NCBI RefSeq assembly: GCF_000733945.1
Contig: NZ_JPOL01000002.1
Coordinates: 1,365,001-1,429,000, forward strand
Length of the DNA: 64,000 nucleotides
Source of the DNA: Flavimarina sp. Hel_I_48
GTDB taxonomy: Bacteria > Bacteroidota > Bacteroidia > Flavobacteriales > Flavobacteriaceae
Reading direction: 5' to 3'
Shown here: piece by piece, positions 25,973-35,587 of the stretch
How the letters are laid out: every line of letters begins with the position of its first letter
Position numbering within the stretch: the stretch's first letter is position 1
Position numbers and translations under genes: made by a program
Notes under the pieces: generated by a model
Told to the model about the DNA's origin: nothing
Databases searched by the model: none
What the model saw: only the letters and a program-made list of their open reading frames with translations

Positions 25973-26266
25973 TTAAAATAGAAGAATCAACGTAGGATTC
26001 ATCACTTCATAGACTATACCGCTTATGAAGGTAAGTATTGCTAAATAAAGAAACAGTTTATGCAGTTTCTGAAACAACAATGTAATACGCAGACGTTGCA
26101 ACAATTTTGTGTCCGTAATGTTTCCCATCTGCATTTTTATTTCTTCCCTGGAAAGATAAAACGGACTAACAGATATCCCGTGACCTATCAATAAAGATGC
26201 GCTATTATCCAGAAGCCGAAAAATAGCCGCAATGCAAAAAACAAATATAGAAGCAATAAGTATCAT
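25973..26266 (-). CDS. Hypothetical membrane protein downstream of the S41 protease
   Basis: 97 residues with an N-terminal helix (MILIASIFVFCIAAIFRLL), a polar middle containing SREEIKMQMGN, and a C-terminal helix (LYLAILTFISGIVYEV). Its ATG overlaps the protease stop by 4 nt, which supports translation as the last gene of that operon. No family is recognised. Confidence 0.6.
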   Translation of the reverse strand: MILIASIFVFCIAAIFRLLDNSASLLIGHGISVSPFYLSREEIKMQMGNITDTKLLQRLRITLLFQKLHKLFLYLAILTFISGIVYEVMNPTLILLF

Positions 26267-27858
26267 TGTTTTTTAGTACTAATAGAGATGACTTTTTGAA
26301 TCATTGCATCGTTTTTATTGATCATCTTTTCATAAAGCGTGGTACCAAACAATTGCTGGGCAATCACCGCTTTTATACTTTCCCTGAGTTCTTCCTTATA
26401 CTCTTTCAGGCTGATTTTAATCTCCCTACGCGCGGCGTAAGATACAAAATCATTCAAATCTGCATCAGAAATTTCATAATCCCGTTTAAAATCTGCAAGG
26501 GAAAGTGAATTATAATAACTCCTATCGCGTTCCAACTTGTCAAAAACATACCTTGACATAAAACCAGACCGCAAAGCGTAATTTATAGATTCTTTCTCAT
26601 AATTTGCTTCTCTGGGCACAAAGATATCTGGTATAATACCACCACCCCCATAAACTTCTTTACCGCCGGGCGTTATAAACCGAAGGCTATCGTCTACGTG
26701 TATGCTATCCTGGGAAAGCATTTCTCCATTTTTATAACGGTTTAGATATTCCTCATAATACGCCTCGTTACCATCATCATAGGGACGTTGTATACTTCGG
26801 CCAGTGGGTGTGTAGTAACGTGCAATGGTAAGACGTACCGCACTACCATCGCCAAGGGCCATCTCCCGCTGCACAAGCCCCTTACCAAAGGTTCTTCTGC
26901 CTATGATGGTACCCTGGTCATTATCCTGAATAGCACCGGCAACGATCTCGCTCGCGGAGGCAGAATTCTCGTTTACCAAAACATAAACGGGTGCATCCTC
27001 AAACATCCCTGCATCTGTAGCATAAGAGTTGTCTATTTTTCCGGTTTTGTTTTTTGTAAATAAGATGAGTTTATCCTCGTCTAAAAACTCATCTGCCACC
27101 TCTTCTGCCGCAGAAATATACCCTCCCGGATTATCACGAAGATCGAGAGCGATCTGCGTGGCACCCTGGTTTTTTAAGATTTTTAAGGCGTTCTGGAATT
27201 CCTGGGGAGTACTTTCCGCGAAGCGATTAATCTTAACATATCCCAGGTTTTCGGTTAACATATAACTGGCATCTATACTTATAATGGGGACTATATCCCG
27301 CGTAACCTTAAGCGCTATAAGTTCTTTTTTTCCGGGACGTTTAATATGGATAGCTACCGTTGTATTGATTTTTCCTTTAAGGCTTCCCATAAGGGAATCG
27401 TTAGTGATATTTTTACCTGTAAGATTTACGCCATCTGCTGAAACGATGCGGTCACCTCCCAGTACACCTGCCTTATCGCTGGGGCCGTCTTTAATGGCAT
27501 TGATAACGACAATGGTATCCTTTTCGGTAAAAAAACTTACGCCTATACCTACAAAATCGCCTTTCATGTTATCTGAGATCCGCTGCATATCTGCGGGGGG
27601 AATATAAACGGAATGGGGATCGAGATTTTCTAATATACTATTTACGGTAACGTCTACAATACTATCTGTATTGACGTCATCCACATATTCATAATCAATG
27701 TAATCTATAAGTCTGTTGAGTTTCTCTTTCTTCGCATTGCTTGTAGAAAGAAAGCCGGCATTGTTGCTATAATTAAGCTGACTGCCAAGTGCGATACCCA
27801 GGGCAATGGCGATACCCAGCAAAAGAGGAAGATATTTTTTCTGATAGCCTGTCATCAA
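26263..27858 (-). CDS. S41-family C-terminal processing peptidase (CtpA/Prc type)
   Basis: 531 residues. An N-terminal membrane anchor or signal (YLPLLLGIAIALGIALGS) is followed by the N-terminal helical part with ENLDPHSVYIP, a PDZ domain (about 90-185: GDFVGIGVSF...GPSDKAGVLGGDRI) and the protease core. The likely Ser-Lys dyad is Ser303 in SASASEIVAGA and Lys326 in RRTFGKGLVQ. A C-terminal extension of about 130 residues follows. It acts in the periplasm, trimming or degrading proteins from exposed C-termini. It is cotranscribed with a dCMP deaminase gene 4 bp upstream. Confidence 0.94.
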   Translation of the reverse strand: MMTGYQKKYLPLLLGIAIALGIALGSQLNYSNNAGFLSTSNAKKEKLNRLIDYIDYEYVDDVNTDSIVDVTVNSILENLDPHSVYIPPADMQRISDNMKGDFVGIGVSFFTEKDTIVVINAIKDGPSDKAGVLGGDRIVSADGVNLTGKNITNDSLMGSLKGKINTTVAIHIKRPGKKELIALKVTRDIVPIISIDASYMLTENLGYVKINRFAESTPQEFQNALKILKNQGATQIALDLRDNPGGYISAAEEVADEFLDEDKLILFTKNKTGKIDNSYATDAGMFEDAPVYVLVNENSASASEIVAGAIQDNDQGTIIGRRTFGKGLVQREMALGDGSAVRLTIARYYTPTGRSIQRPYDDGNEAYYEEYLNRYKNGEMLSQDSIHVDDSLRFITPGGKEVYGGGGIIPDIFVPREANYEKESINYALRSGFMSRYVFDKLERDRSYYNSLSLADFKRDYEISDADLNDFVSYAARREIKISLKEYKEELRESIKAVIAQQLFGTTLYEKMINKNDAMIQKVISISTKKQ

Positions 27859-27862
27859 TTAA

Positions 27863-28303
27863 CTAATCCTTTAAATCTGTGATTTGCTGCACCTGCACAC
27901 CTGCCTTTTCCAGAAAAGAAAGTCCACTATTATCTTTGTAATCTACATGATATACCAGACGGGTAATCCCTGCCTGATGTATAAGCTTACTACAATCTTT
28001 GCACGGTGATAATGTAATATAAAGCGTGGCCCCGGCGCAGGACTGTGTGGAAGATGCCACTTTTAAGATCGCATTGGCCTCGGCGTGAAGTACAAACCAT
28101 TGCGTCTCGCCCACTTCATTTTCACAAATATTTTCAAAACCGGTGGGGGTGCCATTATAACCATCAGAAATGATCATTTTATCCTTGACAATGATGGCCC
28201 CTACCTGTTTGCGCTTACAATAGGACAACTTTGCCCATTCCCTTGCCATACGCAAATAGGCAATGTCGTATTTTAATTGTTTTGAAGAATTCTTAGCTGG
28301 CAT
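27863..28303 (-). CDS. Deoxycytidylate (dCMP) deaminase
   Basis: A zinc-dependent cytidine/deoxycytidylate deaminase of 146 residues, ComEB-like. The zinc site is His73 and Glu75 in HAEANAIL with Cys101 and Cys104 in SPCKDC. DGYNGTPTGFEN matches the nucleotide/allosteric loop of dCMP deaminases rather than tRNA or cytosine deaminases. It produces dUMP for thymidylate synthesis. It is first in the operon with the S41 protease, and a TATCTTTG box lies about 45 nt upstream. Confidence 0.92.
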   Translation of the reverse strand: MPAKNSSKQLKYDIAYLRMAREWAKLSYCKRKQVGAIIVKDKMIISDGYNGTPTGFENICENEVGETQWFVLHAEANAILKVASSTQSCAGATLYITLSPCKDCSKLIHQAGITRLVYHVDYKDNSGLSFLEKAGVQVQQITDLKD

Positions 28304-28347
28304 GAAATTAGGAAAATGCTTTTCAAACTAATTTTGAAAAGCCATTG

Positions 28348-28355
28348 CAAAGATA
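28348..28355 (-). promoter_or_regulatory. -7 box of the dCMP deaminase operon
   Basis: TATCTTTG on the minus strand, a perfect fit to TAnnTTTG, 45 nt before the ATG. The -33 element is not clear. Confidence 0.5.
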
Positions 28356-28392
28356 AAAAACTTAAGTCGCTTACGCTTGAATATTAATAGGT

Positions 28393-28977
28393 TTAACCGG
28401 GATAATTTGCGATTAACATAGGTATAACCATACCCAGGACAATAGCAGATACTACCATCATCCAGTCGCGCCTGTTGAAACGAAATATGGTCTGAAAGAT
28501 AAATCCAATGATGAGCACAACAATTACGATTGCCACCTGTGCGGCCTCGATACCCAGCGCAAATTCTAGCAAAGGCAATATGCGATTATCAAGATGCGCG
28601 GTTAGCTCTTTGAAGAAATTTGAAAAACCCAGGCCATGAATGAGGCCAAAAAACAATGCCGTTATGAGCAAAAGTCCCACTTTATCTTTTTTTGCCCCAC
28701 GTCCTGCTGTAAAGACATTATAGAGCGCTGCTATAAAAATGGTAACAGGTATTAAAAATTCAACTAGGGAGGCATTCACTCGCACCACATTATACACAGA
28801 TAAAATCAGCGCCAGGGAATGGCCTATCGTAAACAGAGTTACCATGAGCAGAACGCGCTGCCAGTCTTTAAAGGCGTAAGGTACCGTGAGAACAATAAGA
28901 AAAAGAACATGATCGTAAGCGCGCCAGTCTAGAACGTGCTCTAAACCTATTTTAAAATAAAACCAAAAATCTGTCAT
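28393..28977 (-). CDS. HupE/UreJ-family membrane protein
   Basis: 194 residues, six to seven hydrophobic segments. It begins FWFYFKIGLEHVLDWRAYDH, with the conserved G.EH(V/I)LDxxaxDHxLF pattern of HupE/UreJ_2 proteins, and has LFTIGHSLALIL and LFFGLIHGLGFSNFF, whose His residues are proposed metal ligands. HupE proteins are linked to nickel uptake, but this stand-alone flavobacterial form has no urease or hydrogenase genes nearby. Transport of a metal is a family-level inference only. Confidence 0.88.
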   Translation of the reverse strand: MTDFWFYFKIGLEHVLDWRAYDHVLFLIVLTVPYAFKDWQRVLLMVTLFTIGHSLALILSVYNVVRVNASLVEFLIPVTIFIAALYNVFTAGRGAKKDKVGLLLITALFFGLIHGLGFSNFFKELTAHLDNRILPLLEFALGIEAAQVAIVIVVLIIGFIFQTIFRFNRRDWMMVVSAIVLGMVIPMLIANYPG

Positions 28978-29253
28978 GGGGATGTGATAAATTTTAATTG
29001 AGCGCCTAAGCTACTGCAAAACATAAAAATTCCCATGAATTAAGACAATAAAAACGAACTTGATCTTCCTTGTTATAGAAAAAGAGTATAATATTCAAGG
29101 TGTAAAATTCGTATTATCAAAGAAAAACCAAAATATAGGGCAATCTTTTTTATGAGAATAACCCAAAGCATGAGACATTCGGTTGAAAAGTTAAACTATC
29201 TATAATTTAAAAATCAAGGGCGGGAAGCTTTTGTAATTTTCGTCGCTCATTTT

Positions 29254-29709
29254 ATGGACATTCCTTTGAAAAAAATTACGCTGTTTTTTAGTATACTGAT
29301 TGCTACAATCCTTATAGGTTGTGGGGCTACCCCGGGTATATCTACGGGTTCAAAAGAGCCGGATAAAAATTTCCCTTCCTATCATTATCAGGATGCAGAA
29401 GGCAATTTGTATGATATAACCTCTCAGAAATTTATTTACACCCCCGTATCTGCCACAAATACCATAGATGGCATCACTGATGAAGGACTTTATATGGAAT
29501 TGAACATCAGCCTCAATGAGTACGCTAAAATCGCAGCAGCTTGTGAGGCGCAATTACAACGTAATCAGAACCCGCTTACAGAGCGCAGCCCTGATATACC
29601 CCTGCCTTTTTTAAGGCGGAAAGGTGATAATACCCCAAAGAAGATAAATATTGATTACACAGCGGTAAACGCGCTTAATTTTATATTAGAACCTTTTTTA
29701 GATGAATAA
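29254..29709 (+). CDS. Hypothetical lipoprotein upstream of YihY
   Basis: 151 residues with signal peptide and lipobox (LFFSILIATILIGCG), then a mostly polar domain with EGNLYDITSQKFIYTPVSAT and a C-terminal segment rich in Asn/Leu. I do not recognise a family. The stop overlaps the next gene by 8 bp, so the two are translated from one mRNA and this protein may support the YihY membrane protein. Confidence 0.65.
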   Translation: MDIPLKKITLFFSILIATILIGCGATPGISTGSKEPDKNFPSYHYQDAEGNLYDITSQKFIYTPVSATNTIDGITDEGLYMELNISLNEYAKIAAACEAQLQRNQNPLTERSPDIPLPFLRRKGDNTPKKINIDYTAVNALNFILEPFLDE

Positions 29710-30697
29710 GACACAACCAAAATGGAAGGTAAAATCACTGCGGCTTTTCAGTTTTCTCAAACGGAGTTACTTTGCCTGGGATAGTATAGATCCTTTTGCA
29801 AAAAGTGCGATCATCGCCTATTATACTTTATTCTCCCTGCCTTCCCTGCTTATGATCGTTACCGCAATTGCAGGTTATTTTCTAGGTCAGGAAGCGGTAA
29901 CAGGAAGAATAAGTGGTCAAATAGGGTCTTATATAGGCCCAGATGCAGCTGAGGCTGTAGAGGGAATGATTAGCAATGCAGCACTGACCGAAGGCAACTG
30001 GATAACCATTACAGTAGGTATAGGAGCACTTGTGTATGGTGCAACAGGGGTATTTTTTCAGATGAAAAAAGCGATGAACGAAATATGGAACGTTCGCGAA
30101 AAAAAGCAAAACTGGAAACGCATGTTAAAAAACAGACTGCTTTCTTTTGGGATGGTACTTATTTTAGCGTTTATGTTGTTGGTTTCCCTTGTTCTTTCCG
30201 CAGCACTTGCAGCCTTGAGTACTTACATAGAATATTACGCACCAACACTGGCAGCGGTATTCGCAGATATATTAAGGTTTTTACTCTCCTTTGCCTTTAT
30301 CGCAGCCTTATTTGCAGCTATTTTCAAAATCCTGCCAGATGTAGTCATGAGCTATAAAACTACTTTTTTAGGCGCGTCAATTACAGCGGTTCTGTTTCTA
30401 ATAGGCGAGTATGCGCTTGGATATTATTTTACAAGTAGCAACCCTGCATCTGTTTATGGTGGAGCTGCCTCAATTGTGCTTATTTTATTATGGGTTAACT
30501 ATACATGCCTTATTCTCTTTTTTGGAGCAGAAATCACAGTACAATACGCGCTGGCCTCACAACATAAAATAGTACCCAATGATAAAGCGGAAATGGCTTA
30601 TCTTCAAGATATGAGGGATCTTGAGGAGCGCCAGAAAAAAGCAGAACTGGATAAAAAAAAAGCGGAAGAACTAAAGAATAATTCAGAAACAACCTGA
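29702..30697 (+). CDS. YihY/BrkB-family inner-membrane protein
   Basis: 331 residues with about six membrane helices. Family signatures: SAIIAYYTLFSLPSLLMIVT, the VYGATGVFFQMKKAMNEIWN segment, ILPDVVMSYKTTFLGASITA and LILLWVNYTCLILFFGAEIT. The cytosolic C-terminus is charged and Lys/Glu-rich (about 300-331). Earlier annotation as ribonuclease BN was wrong for this family, and the true function is not settled (a flippase/transporter role is discussed). Confidence 0.92.
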   Translation: MNKTQPKWKVKSLRLFSFLKRSYFAWDSIDPFAKSAIIAYYTLFSLPSLLMIVTAIAGYFLGQEAVTGRISGQIGSYIGPDAAEAVEGMISNAALTEGNWITITVGIGALVYGATGVFFQMKKAMNEIWNVREKKQNWKRMLKNRLLSFGMVLILAFMLLVSLVLSAALAALSTYIEYYAPTLAAVFADILRFLLSFAFIAALFAAIFKILPDVVMSYKTTFLGASITAVLFLIGEYALGYYFTSSNPASVYGGAASIVLILLWVNYTCLILFFGAEITVQYALASQHKIVPNDKAEMAYLQDMRDLEERQKKAELDKKKAEELKNNSETT

Positions 30698-30726
30698 TTT
30701 CTTCTGTTTTTAAGCCATTTTCACTG

Positions 30727-31779
30727 CTATTCAACTCGTTTTATAAGATAAACATAAACCGGAAAGTGATCGCTGTATCCACCGGTGTAGCTTCCGTTTG
30801 CAAAACTTCTGTAGGGATACCCCTTGTAGCGGCCATCTGGATTGCTTAAAAAGGCTTCATTGAAAATCCCTGCCTTGTAAAATCTGTAGCTGTTAAAATC
30901 TTTTTTTAAAAAGGGTTCAGAAAGAATGATCTGATCAAAAAGATTCCAGCGGTCTCTGTAAGCAAGTGTACCCGTACCGGTTTTAAAAATACTACCCATA
31001 GGGTTAAACAACCCTAAACTCTTTACCTGACGCTTCTTATCTTTGGCGCCCAGTACTTTCTTTATACTCTTGTTTATTGGATCATCATTAAAATCACCCA
31101 TGGTAACAATTTTTACATTCGGGGCACTGGCCTGCAGGGAATCTATAATCCGCTTGTTTAGTGCTGCCGCAGCTTCCCGCTTATAACTACTTCGCGCCTC
31201 ACCTCCACGCCGCGAGGGCCAGTGATTCACAATAAAAAATATATTATCAGTATCCAGAATTCCCGAAACCAGGAGTTGGTCGCGGGTGTACACACGCTTA
31301 TCAGGCTCTTCTGTATCGTAAAGCGATAGTTCGTACGCTGTGCTTTTTATCACTTTAAAAAGGTCTTTTTGATATAAAAGCGCCACATCTATTCCCCTCC
31401 GGTCTGGCGAATCATAATGAACGATACCATAGTTTTTCTCCTTTAATAGCGGTTGGTTAACCAGATCTTCCAGCACTTTTCGGTTTTCTATTTCGGCTAC
31501 GCCTAAAATCGCCGGACTCGTTTGTGCGACCTCAGCACCTATCTTATTAATGACAAAGGCCATGTTTTTTAGCTTCTCTTGATAAATTTCTTCCGTCCAG
31601 TGGTCTTTCCCATCTGGCGTACGGTCGTCATCAAATGTTATGGGATCGTTTAAGGTATCAAACAGGTTCTCCAGATTATAAAAAGCAACCGTAACGACCT
31701 TAAAATCCTCCTTTTTCTGACCTAAAATGGCTTGAAAAGAGTTAAAAATAAATACAATAAGGAATACTTTAAAATGCAT
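30727..31779 (-). CDS. Secreted endonuclease/exonuclease/phosphatase-family protein
   Basis: 350 residues from ATG 31779, which provides a signal peptide (MHFKVFLIVFIFNSFQAILG). A start at 31836 would bury it behind 19 polar residues. Catalytic signatures of the EEP fold: YNLENLFD, GVAEIENR (metal-binding Glu), NHWPSRRGG, TMGDFNDDP and the terminal GGYSDHFPV (catalytic His). Exported members cleave DNA, RNA or phosphoesters. It is divergent from a TonB receptor and a DUF5689 lipoprotein, which suggests a role in taking nutrients, perhaps phosphate or nucleotides, from outside. Confidence 0.9.
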   Translation of the reverse strand: MHFKVFLIVFIFNSFQAILGQKKEDFKVVTVAFYNLENLFDTLNDPITFDDDRTPDGKDHWTEEIYQEKLKNMAFVINKIGAEVAQTSPAILGVAEIENRKVLEDLVNQPLLKEKNYGIVHYDSPDRRGIDVALLYQKDLFKVIKSTAYELSLYDTEEPDKRVYTRDQLLVSGILDTDNIFFIVNHWPSRRGGEARSSYKREAAAALNKRIIDSLQASAPNVKIVTMGDFNDDPINKSIKKVLGAKDKKRQVKSLGLFNPMGSIFKTGTGTLAYRDRWNLFDQIILSEPFLKKDFNSYRFYKAGIFNEAFLSNPDGRYKGYPYRSFANGSYTGGYSDHFPVYVYLIKRVE

Positions 31780-31888
31780 TTGCTCGTAGTGAAAGGGTCC
31801 TTTGGCTAAAAAATCCATAAAGTCAATGTAATACATTTATATTACTTCCTGATCCTTAAACACTTCTAAAACAACCAAACCAAGTTGC

Positions 31889-34642
31889 ATGGCAAAGAAC
31901 TATTTATTTCTTCTTTTCTTGTCATTTATAAGCTCAAGCGCCTTTGGGCAGTCCTACACCTTATCAGGAAAAGTTGTGGATATAGTCAATGGAAAACCAT
32001 TATCAGATATTGAAATACATGTGGAAAACACCCACTTCACTACGAAAACCGATATTAACGGTTCATTTTTTATAGAAGGAAACCTTCCGCCGGGAAATCA
32101 GATCGTGCTTGTAGAAGCAGAGGGTTTTACAGATCAACGACTCCCGGTGCTCTTTGAAAATGGCCTGCCCGTGCACATTCCCCTGATTCCGCTGGAAGTA
32201 AATATTACCGAAGAACAATTGCAAATAGGAATCATAAGCCTGAGTGACCAAGAACTAAATGCAGATGCGGGCGATGCAGATTACAGTATTTCCGGATTAC
32301 TTTCTGCCTCAAAAGATGCCTTTCTTACCGCAGCTGCCTATGATTTTAGTGCAACTTTTTTCCGTCCAAGGGGACTGGGCAGCGAGCGGGGAAAAATACT
32401 CATCAACGGTATAGAGATGAACAAACTGTACAGCGGTAGGCCGCAATGGGGCAACTGGGGCGGACTCAACGATATGCAGCGCAACCGTATTTTCACCCTG
32501 GGGACAGCGGCAAACGATTATACTTTTGGTGGACTTGCCGGAACCACGAACATCATCATGCGCGCTTCACAATACCGCCGTGGCGGCCGTGTATCCTATG
32601 CTTCTTCAAACCGTACCTACAAAGGGCGCATCATAGGTTCCTACAATTCTGGACTTAATAAAAACGGCTGGGCATATAGCGTATCCCTGGCGAGGCGCTA
32701 TGGTAATGAAGGTTACATGGACGGTAGTCTGTACGATGCAAACTCAATATTCATCGCGGTAGAAAAAGAGATAAATCCGGCTCACAGCCTTAATTTTTCG
32801 GCATTTTATACGCCTAACAGGCGTGGAAAGTCTTCGGCAAACACGCAGGAGGTGATTGATTTAAAGGGACGCAGGTACAATTCCTATTGGGGAAAACAGG
32901 ATGGGGAAATCCGTAATTCGCGTACACGCAAAATCAAAGAACCCGTTTTTATGCTGAACCATTACTGGAATCTTTCAGAAAAGATCAATATAAACACAAA
33001 CGTGGCGTATCAATTTGGCAGTATGGGCAACAGCAGATTGGGCTATGACAACGCACCAAATCCTGACCCGGGCTACTACCAGAAATTGCCCAGCTATTTT
33101 ATAGGATATCGGGATTCGCCCAACAGGGAAACCGCCTACCGTGCCTATGAAAATTTTACTGAAGATGGTCAAATAAACTGGGACGGCCTTTACAAAACCA
33201 ATATTCTATACGGCGGCAACGCGTGCTATTATCTCTATGAAGACCGCGTTGACGATAAACAGCTTACCGCTAATAGTATTGTAAACGTTAGGATAAACGA
33301 TAACGTAAACCTGAATGCTTCCATAAATCTTAAAAGCCTGACTTCCCATAATTATGCGAATACACTTGACCTGCTGGGCGCCACGACCTATCTGGATATT
33401 GACACGTTCAATACGGGCGATGCTGCACAAAGCGATCTCAACAATCCCAATAGACGTGTGGGTGAAGGGGAAATTATCAAGTACAATTTTGAGATCAATG
33501 CATTGCAGGCCGATGTTTTTATGCAAGCACAGTTTAGCTATAACCGGTTTGATTTTTTCCTTTCTGCAAGTGGCGGGACTACTACATATCAACGTAACGG
33601 ACTCTTTAAAAACGGTAATTATCCTGAGGATTCTGAAGGGAAAAGCGATAAATTGTCCTTTGCACCTTACGGAATAAAAGGCGGCATGACCTACAAATAT
33701 TCCGGTAGGCACATTTTTACAATGAACAGTGCGTACTTGAAAACGGCACCTGTATTGCGCAATGCTTTTTCCAATTCAAGACAGAACAACCGCACGGTTA
33801 TCAATCTTCAGAATGAGGGAAATATTAATCTGGATCTAAGTTATATCTATCGCGATCCTATTGTGAGCGCACGGCTGACCGGGTATTATATCGCGATGAA
33901 CGATGCCACGGAAATTTCTTTTTATTACGCTGACGGTATTTCTGGTCTGGGAAGAAATGTGACCACCGCTTTTGTGCAGGAAGTACTCACCAATGTTGAC
34001 AAAACGCATCTGGGCGGCGAACTGGGCATTGAAGCGCAGCTCACGCCCACGATTAAGGTAAAAGGCGCAGCGGCCTACGGTCAATATACCTATAGCAACA
34101 ATCCCGATCTATACCTTACCTCAGATGATTTTAATGCCGAAGTAGAATTTGGCCAGGCCAATCTTAAAAACTACCGTATTGCGGGAGGACCGCAACAGGC
34201 CTTTCAGCTGGGCTTTGAGTACCGGGACCCTGAGTATTGGTTTTTTGGTACCACGGCAAATTATTTTTCACATGCTTATGTAGATATCGCTCCACTTACC
34301 CGTACCAAAAACTTTTATCAGGATACAGACGGGCTTCCCTTTAATGATTACGATCCACAGCTCGCACGCGAACTGCTCAAACAAGAGCGTTTTGAAGACT
34401 ATATGCTCGTCAATGCCATAGGTGGAAAATCCTGGCGGGTAGGCAGTTATTATGTGGGTTTCTTTGCGGTGATCAACAATGTTCTCAATACAACTTATAA
34501 AACCGGCGGTTTTGAACAAGGACGCAGTGCCAACTTTAGAACCCTACAGGAAGATGCGCAACGGGAAACCCGCATTTTTGGACCTAAATACTGGTCAGGT
34601 TACGGTACAAGTTATTACCTCAATTTCTATATCAGGTTTTAG
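31889..34642 (+). CDS. TonB-dependent outer-membrane receptor
   Basis: 917 residues: signal peptide (to about 21), a carboxypeptidase-regulatory-like domain (about 23-110: YTLSGKVVDIVNGKPLSDIE...), a plug (RGLGSERGKILINGIEMNKL, TFGGLAGTTNII) and a 22-strand barrel ending in YYLNFYIRF with the C-terminal Phe. It imports an unknown ligand using the TonB-ExbBD system. It is followed after 18 bp by a DUF5689 lipoprotein and faces the secreted EEP nuclease/phosphatase gene across 109 bp. Confidence 0.94.
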   Translation: MAKNYLFLLFLSFISSSAFGQSYTLSGKVVDIVNGKPLSDIEIHVENTHFTTKTDINGSFFIEGNLPPGNQIVLVEAEGFTDQRLPVLFENGLPVHIPLIPLEVNITEEQLQIGIISLSDQELNADAGDADYSISGLLSASKDAFLTAAAYDFSATFFRPRGLGSERGKILINGIEMNKLYSGRPQWGNWGGLNDMQRNRIFTLGTAANDYTFGGLAGTTNIIMRASQYRRGGRVSYASSNRTYKGRIIGSYNSGLNKNGWAYSVSLARRYGNEGYMDGSLYDANSIFIAVEKEINPAHSLNFSAFYTPNRRGKSSANTQEVIDLKGRRYNSYWGKQDGEIRNSRTRKIKEPVFMLNHYWNLSEKININTNVAYQFGSMGNSRLGYDNAPNPDPGYYQKLPSYFIGYRDSPNRETAYRAYENFTEDGQINWDGLYKTNILYGGNACYYLYEDRVDDKQLTANSIVNVRINDNVNLNASINLKSLTSHNYANTLDLLGATTYLDIDTFNTGDAAQSDLNNPNRRVGEGEIIKYNFEINALQADVFMQAQFSYNRFDFFLSASGGTTTYQRNGLFKNGNYPEDSEGKSDKLSFAPYGIKGGMTYKYSGRHIFTMNSAYLKTAPVLRNAFSNSRQNNRTVINLQNEGNINLDLSYIYRDPIVSARLTGYYIAMNDATEISFYYADGISGLGRNVTTAFVQEVLTNVDKTHLGGELGIEAQLTPTIKVKGAAAYGQYTYSNNPDLYLTSDDFNAEVEFGQANLKNYRIAGGPQQAFQLGFEYRDPEYWFFGTTANYFSHAYVDIAPLTRTKNFYQDTDGLPFNDYDPQLARELLKQERFEDYMLVNAIGGKSWRVGSYYVGFFAVINNVLNTTYKTGGFEQGRSANFRTLQEDAQRETRIFGPKYWSGYGTSYYLNFYIRF

Positions 34643-34660
34643 TATTTAAATAAAGTCAAA

Positions 34661-35494
34661 ATGAAAAATTTCAAACCTACTTTTCTATTGCTCTTATTGA
34701 TCCTCACTTGTGCAGGATGCGTACACGATGACGATTTTGAAGTCCCTGAAATCAATACAGAAGAAGTGGAAATTAGCGCTAATTTCAGTATTGCCAAAGC
34801 AAAAGAATTTTACCGTGGTTTTGATCCTGTTCTTATCAATGCCGGCCCCAATGCGGATGCGCCCCTCTATGTGGAAGGGTATGTGGTTTCCAGTGATGAA
34901 TCTGGCAACTTTTTCAGGACTTTGATCATTCAGGATAAACCCGAAAATCCCACGAGCGCCATTGCGATTTCCACAGATGCAACGGATGTGTACACGCTTT
35001 TTGAACCGGGCCGAAAAGTGCTTGTGCGCGTTGACGGGCTTTATAGTGGCGAATTTGCAGGTTTGCCCACCATAGGGCTTCAGGGCGAAGGCGGGTCTGG
35101 GGATGTGGGGCGTATATCTACCGGTGAATTTGATGAGCGGGTGTTGCGAACCAATACTACAGCGACTTTGATTCCATTAGTCATTGCCATCAATGATGTA
35201 GCGGAAAAATACCTTAACATGCTCGTGCAGTTTGATAACGTCCAGATTCCGGAAGAGGAGTTGGGCGAATCCTATGCAAATATCAACAACACCTACGGCG
35301 TAGATCGCGCGCTTGCTAATTGCGCCGGTGATCAGGTAATCCTGCGCACCAGCGGCTATGCCGCTTTTAAAAATCTGGAACTCCCTGCCGGAAACGGGTC
35401 AATAATTACCATTTTAGGTAAGTTTAACGCCAATTTTCAGGTGTATATTCGGGATCTGGAGGATGTTGCGATGGATGGTGAACGCTGCAAATAA
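34661..35494 (+). CDS. DUF5689 surface lipoprotein
   Basis: 277 residues: lipoprotein signal with lipobox (LLILTCAGC), an acidic linker (DDDFEVPEINTEEVEI) as in surface-exposed Bacteroidota lipoproteins, then the DUF5689 OB-like domain (YVEGYVVSSDESGNFFRTLI, GRKVLVRVDGLYSG) and a C-terminal second OB-like part (GSIITILGKFN). It is probably the ligand-binding partner of the adjacent TonB receptor; DUF5689 often accompanies EEP nucleases, which hints at nucleic acid or phosphoester binding. That role is inferred. Confidence 0.85.
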   Translation: MKNFKPTFLLLLLILTCAGCVHDDDFEVPEINTEEVEISANFSIAKAKEFYRGFDPVLINAGPNADAPLYVEGYVVSSDESGNFFRTLIIQDKPENPTSAIAISTDATDVYTLFEPGRKVLVRVDGLYSGEFAGLPTIGLQGEGGSGDVGRISTGEFDERVLRTNTTATLIPLVIAINDVAEKYLNMLVQFDNVQIPEEELGESYANINNTYGVDRALANCAGDQVILRTSGYAAFKNLELPAGNGSIITILGKFNANFQVYIRDLEDVAMDGERCK

Positions 35495-35575
35495 CCCTTC
35501 AAAAAGGCCAATTATTGGTCAAAAATGGTTAAAAAACGCTCTTTTTTGACGTATATTTTTTTGGTCTAAAAAAAG

Positions 35576-35583
35576 TATCTTTG
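35576..35583 (+). promoter_or_regulatory. -7 box of the DUF1456 gene, 4 nt from ATG
   Basis: TATCTTTG-CTGC-ATG, the same arrangement as at the DUF3109 gene. It predicts a leaderless transcript. The -33 is unclear. Confidence 0.55.
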
Positions 35584-35587
35584 CTGC

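Noticed and set aside
33206..33712. 168-codon minus-strand ORF inside the TonB receptor gene
   Set aside because: Antisense to well-conserved barrel sequence; composition is that of a shadow frame.
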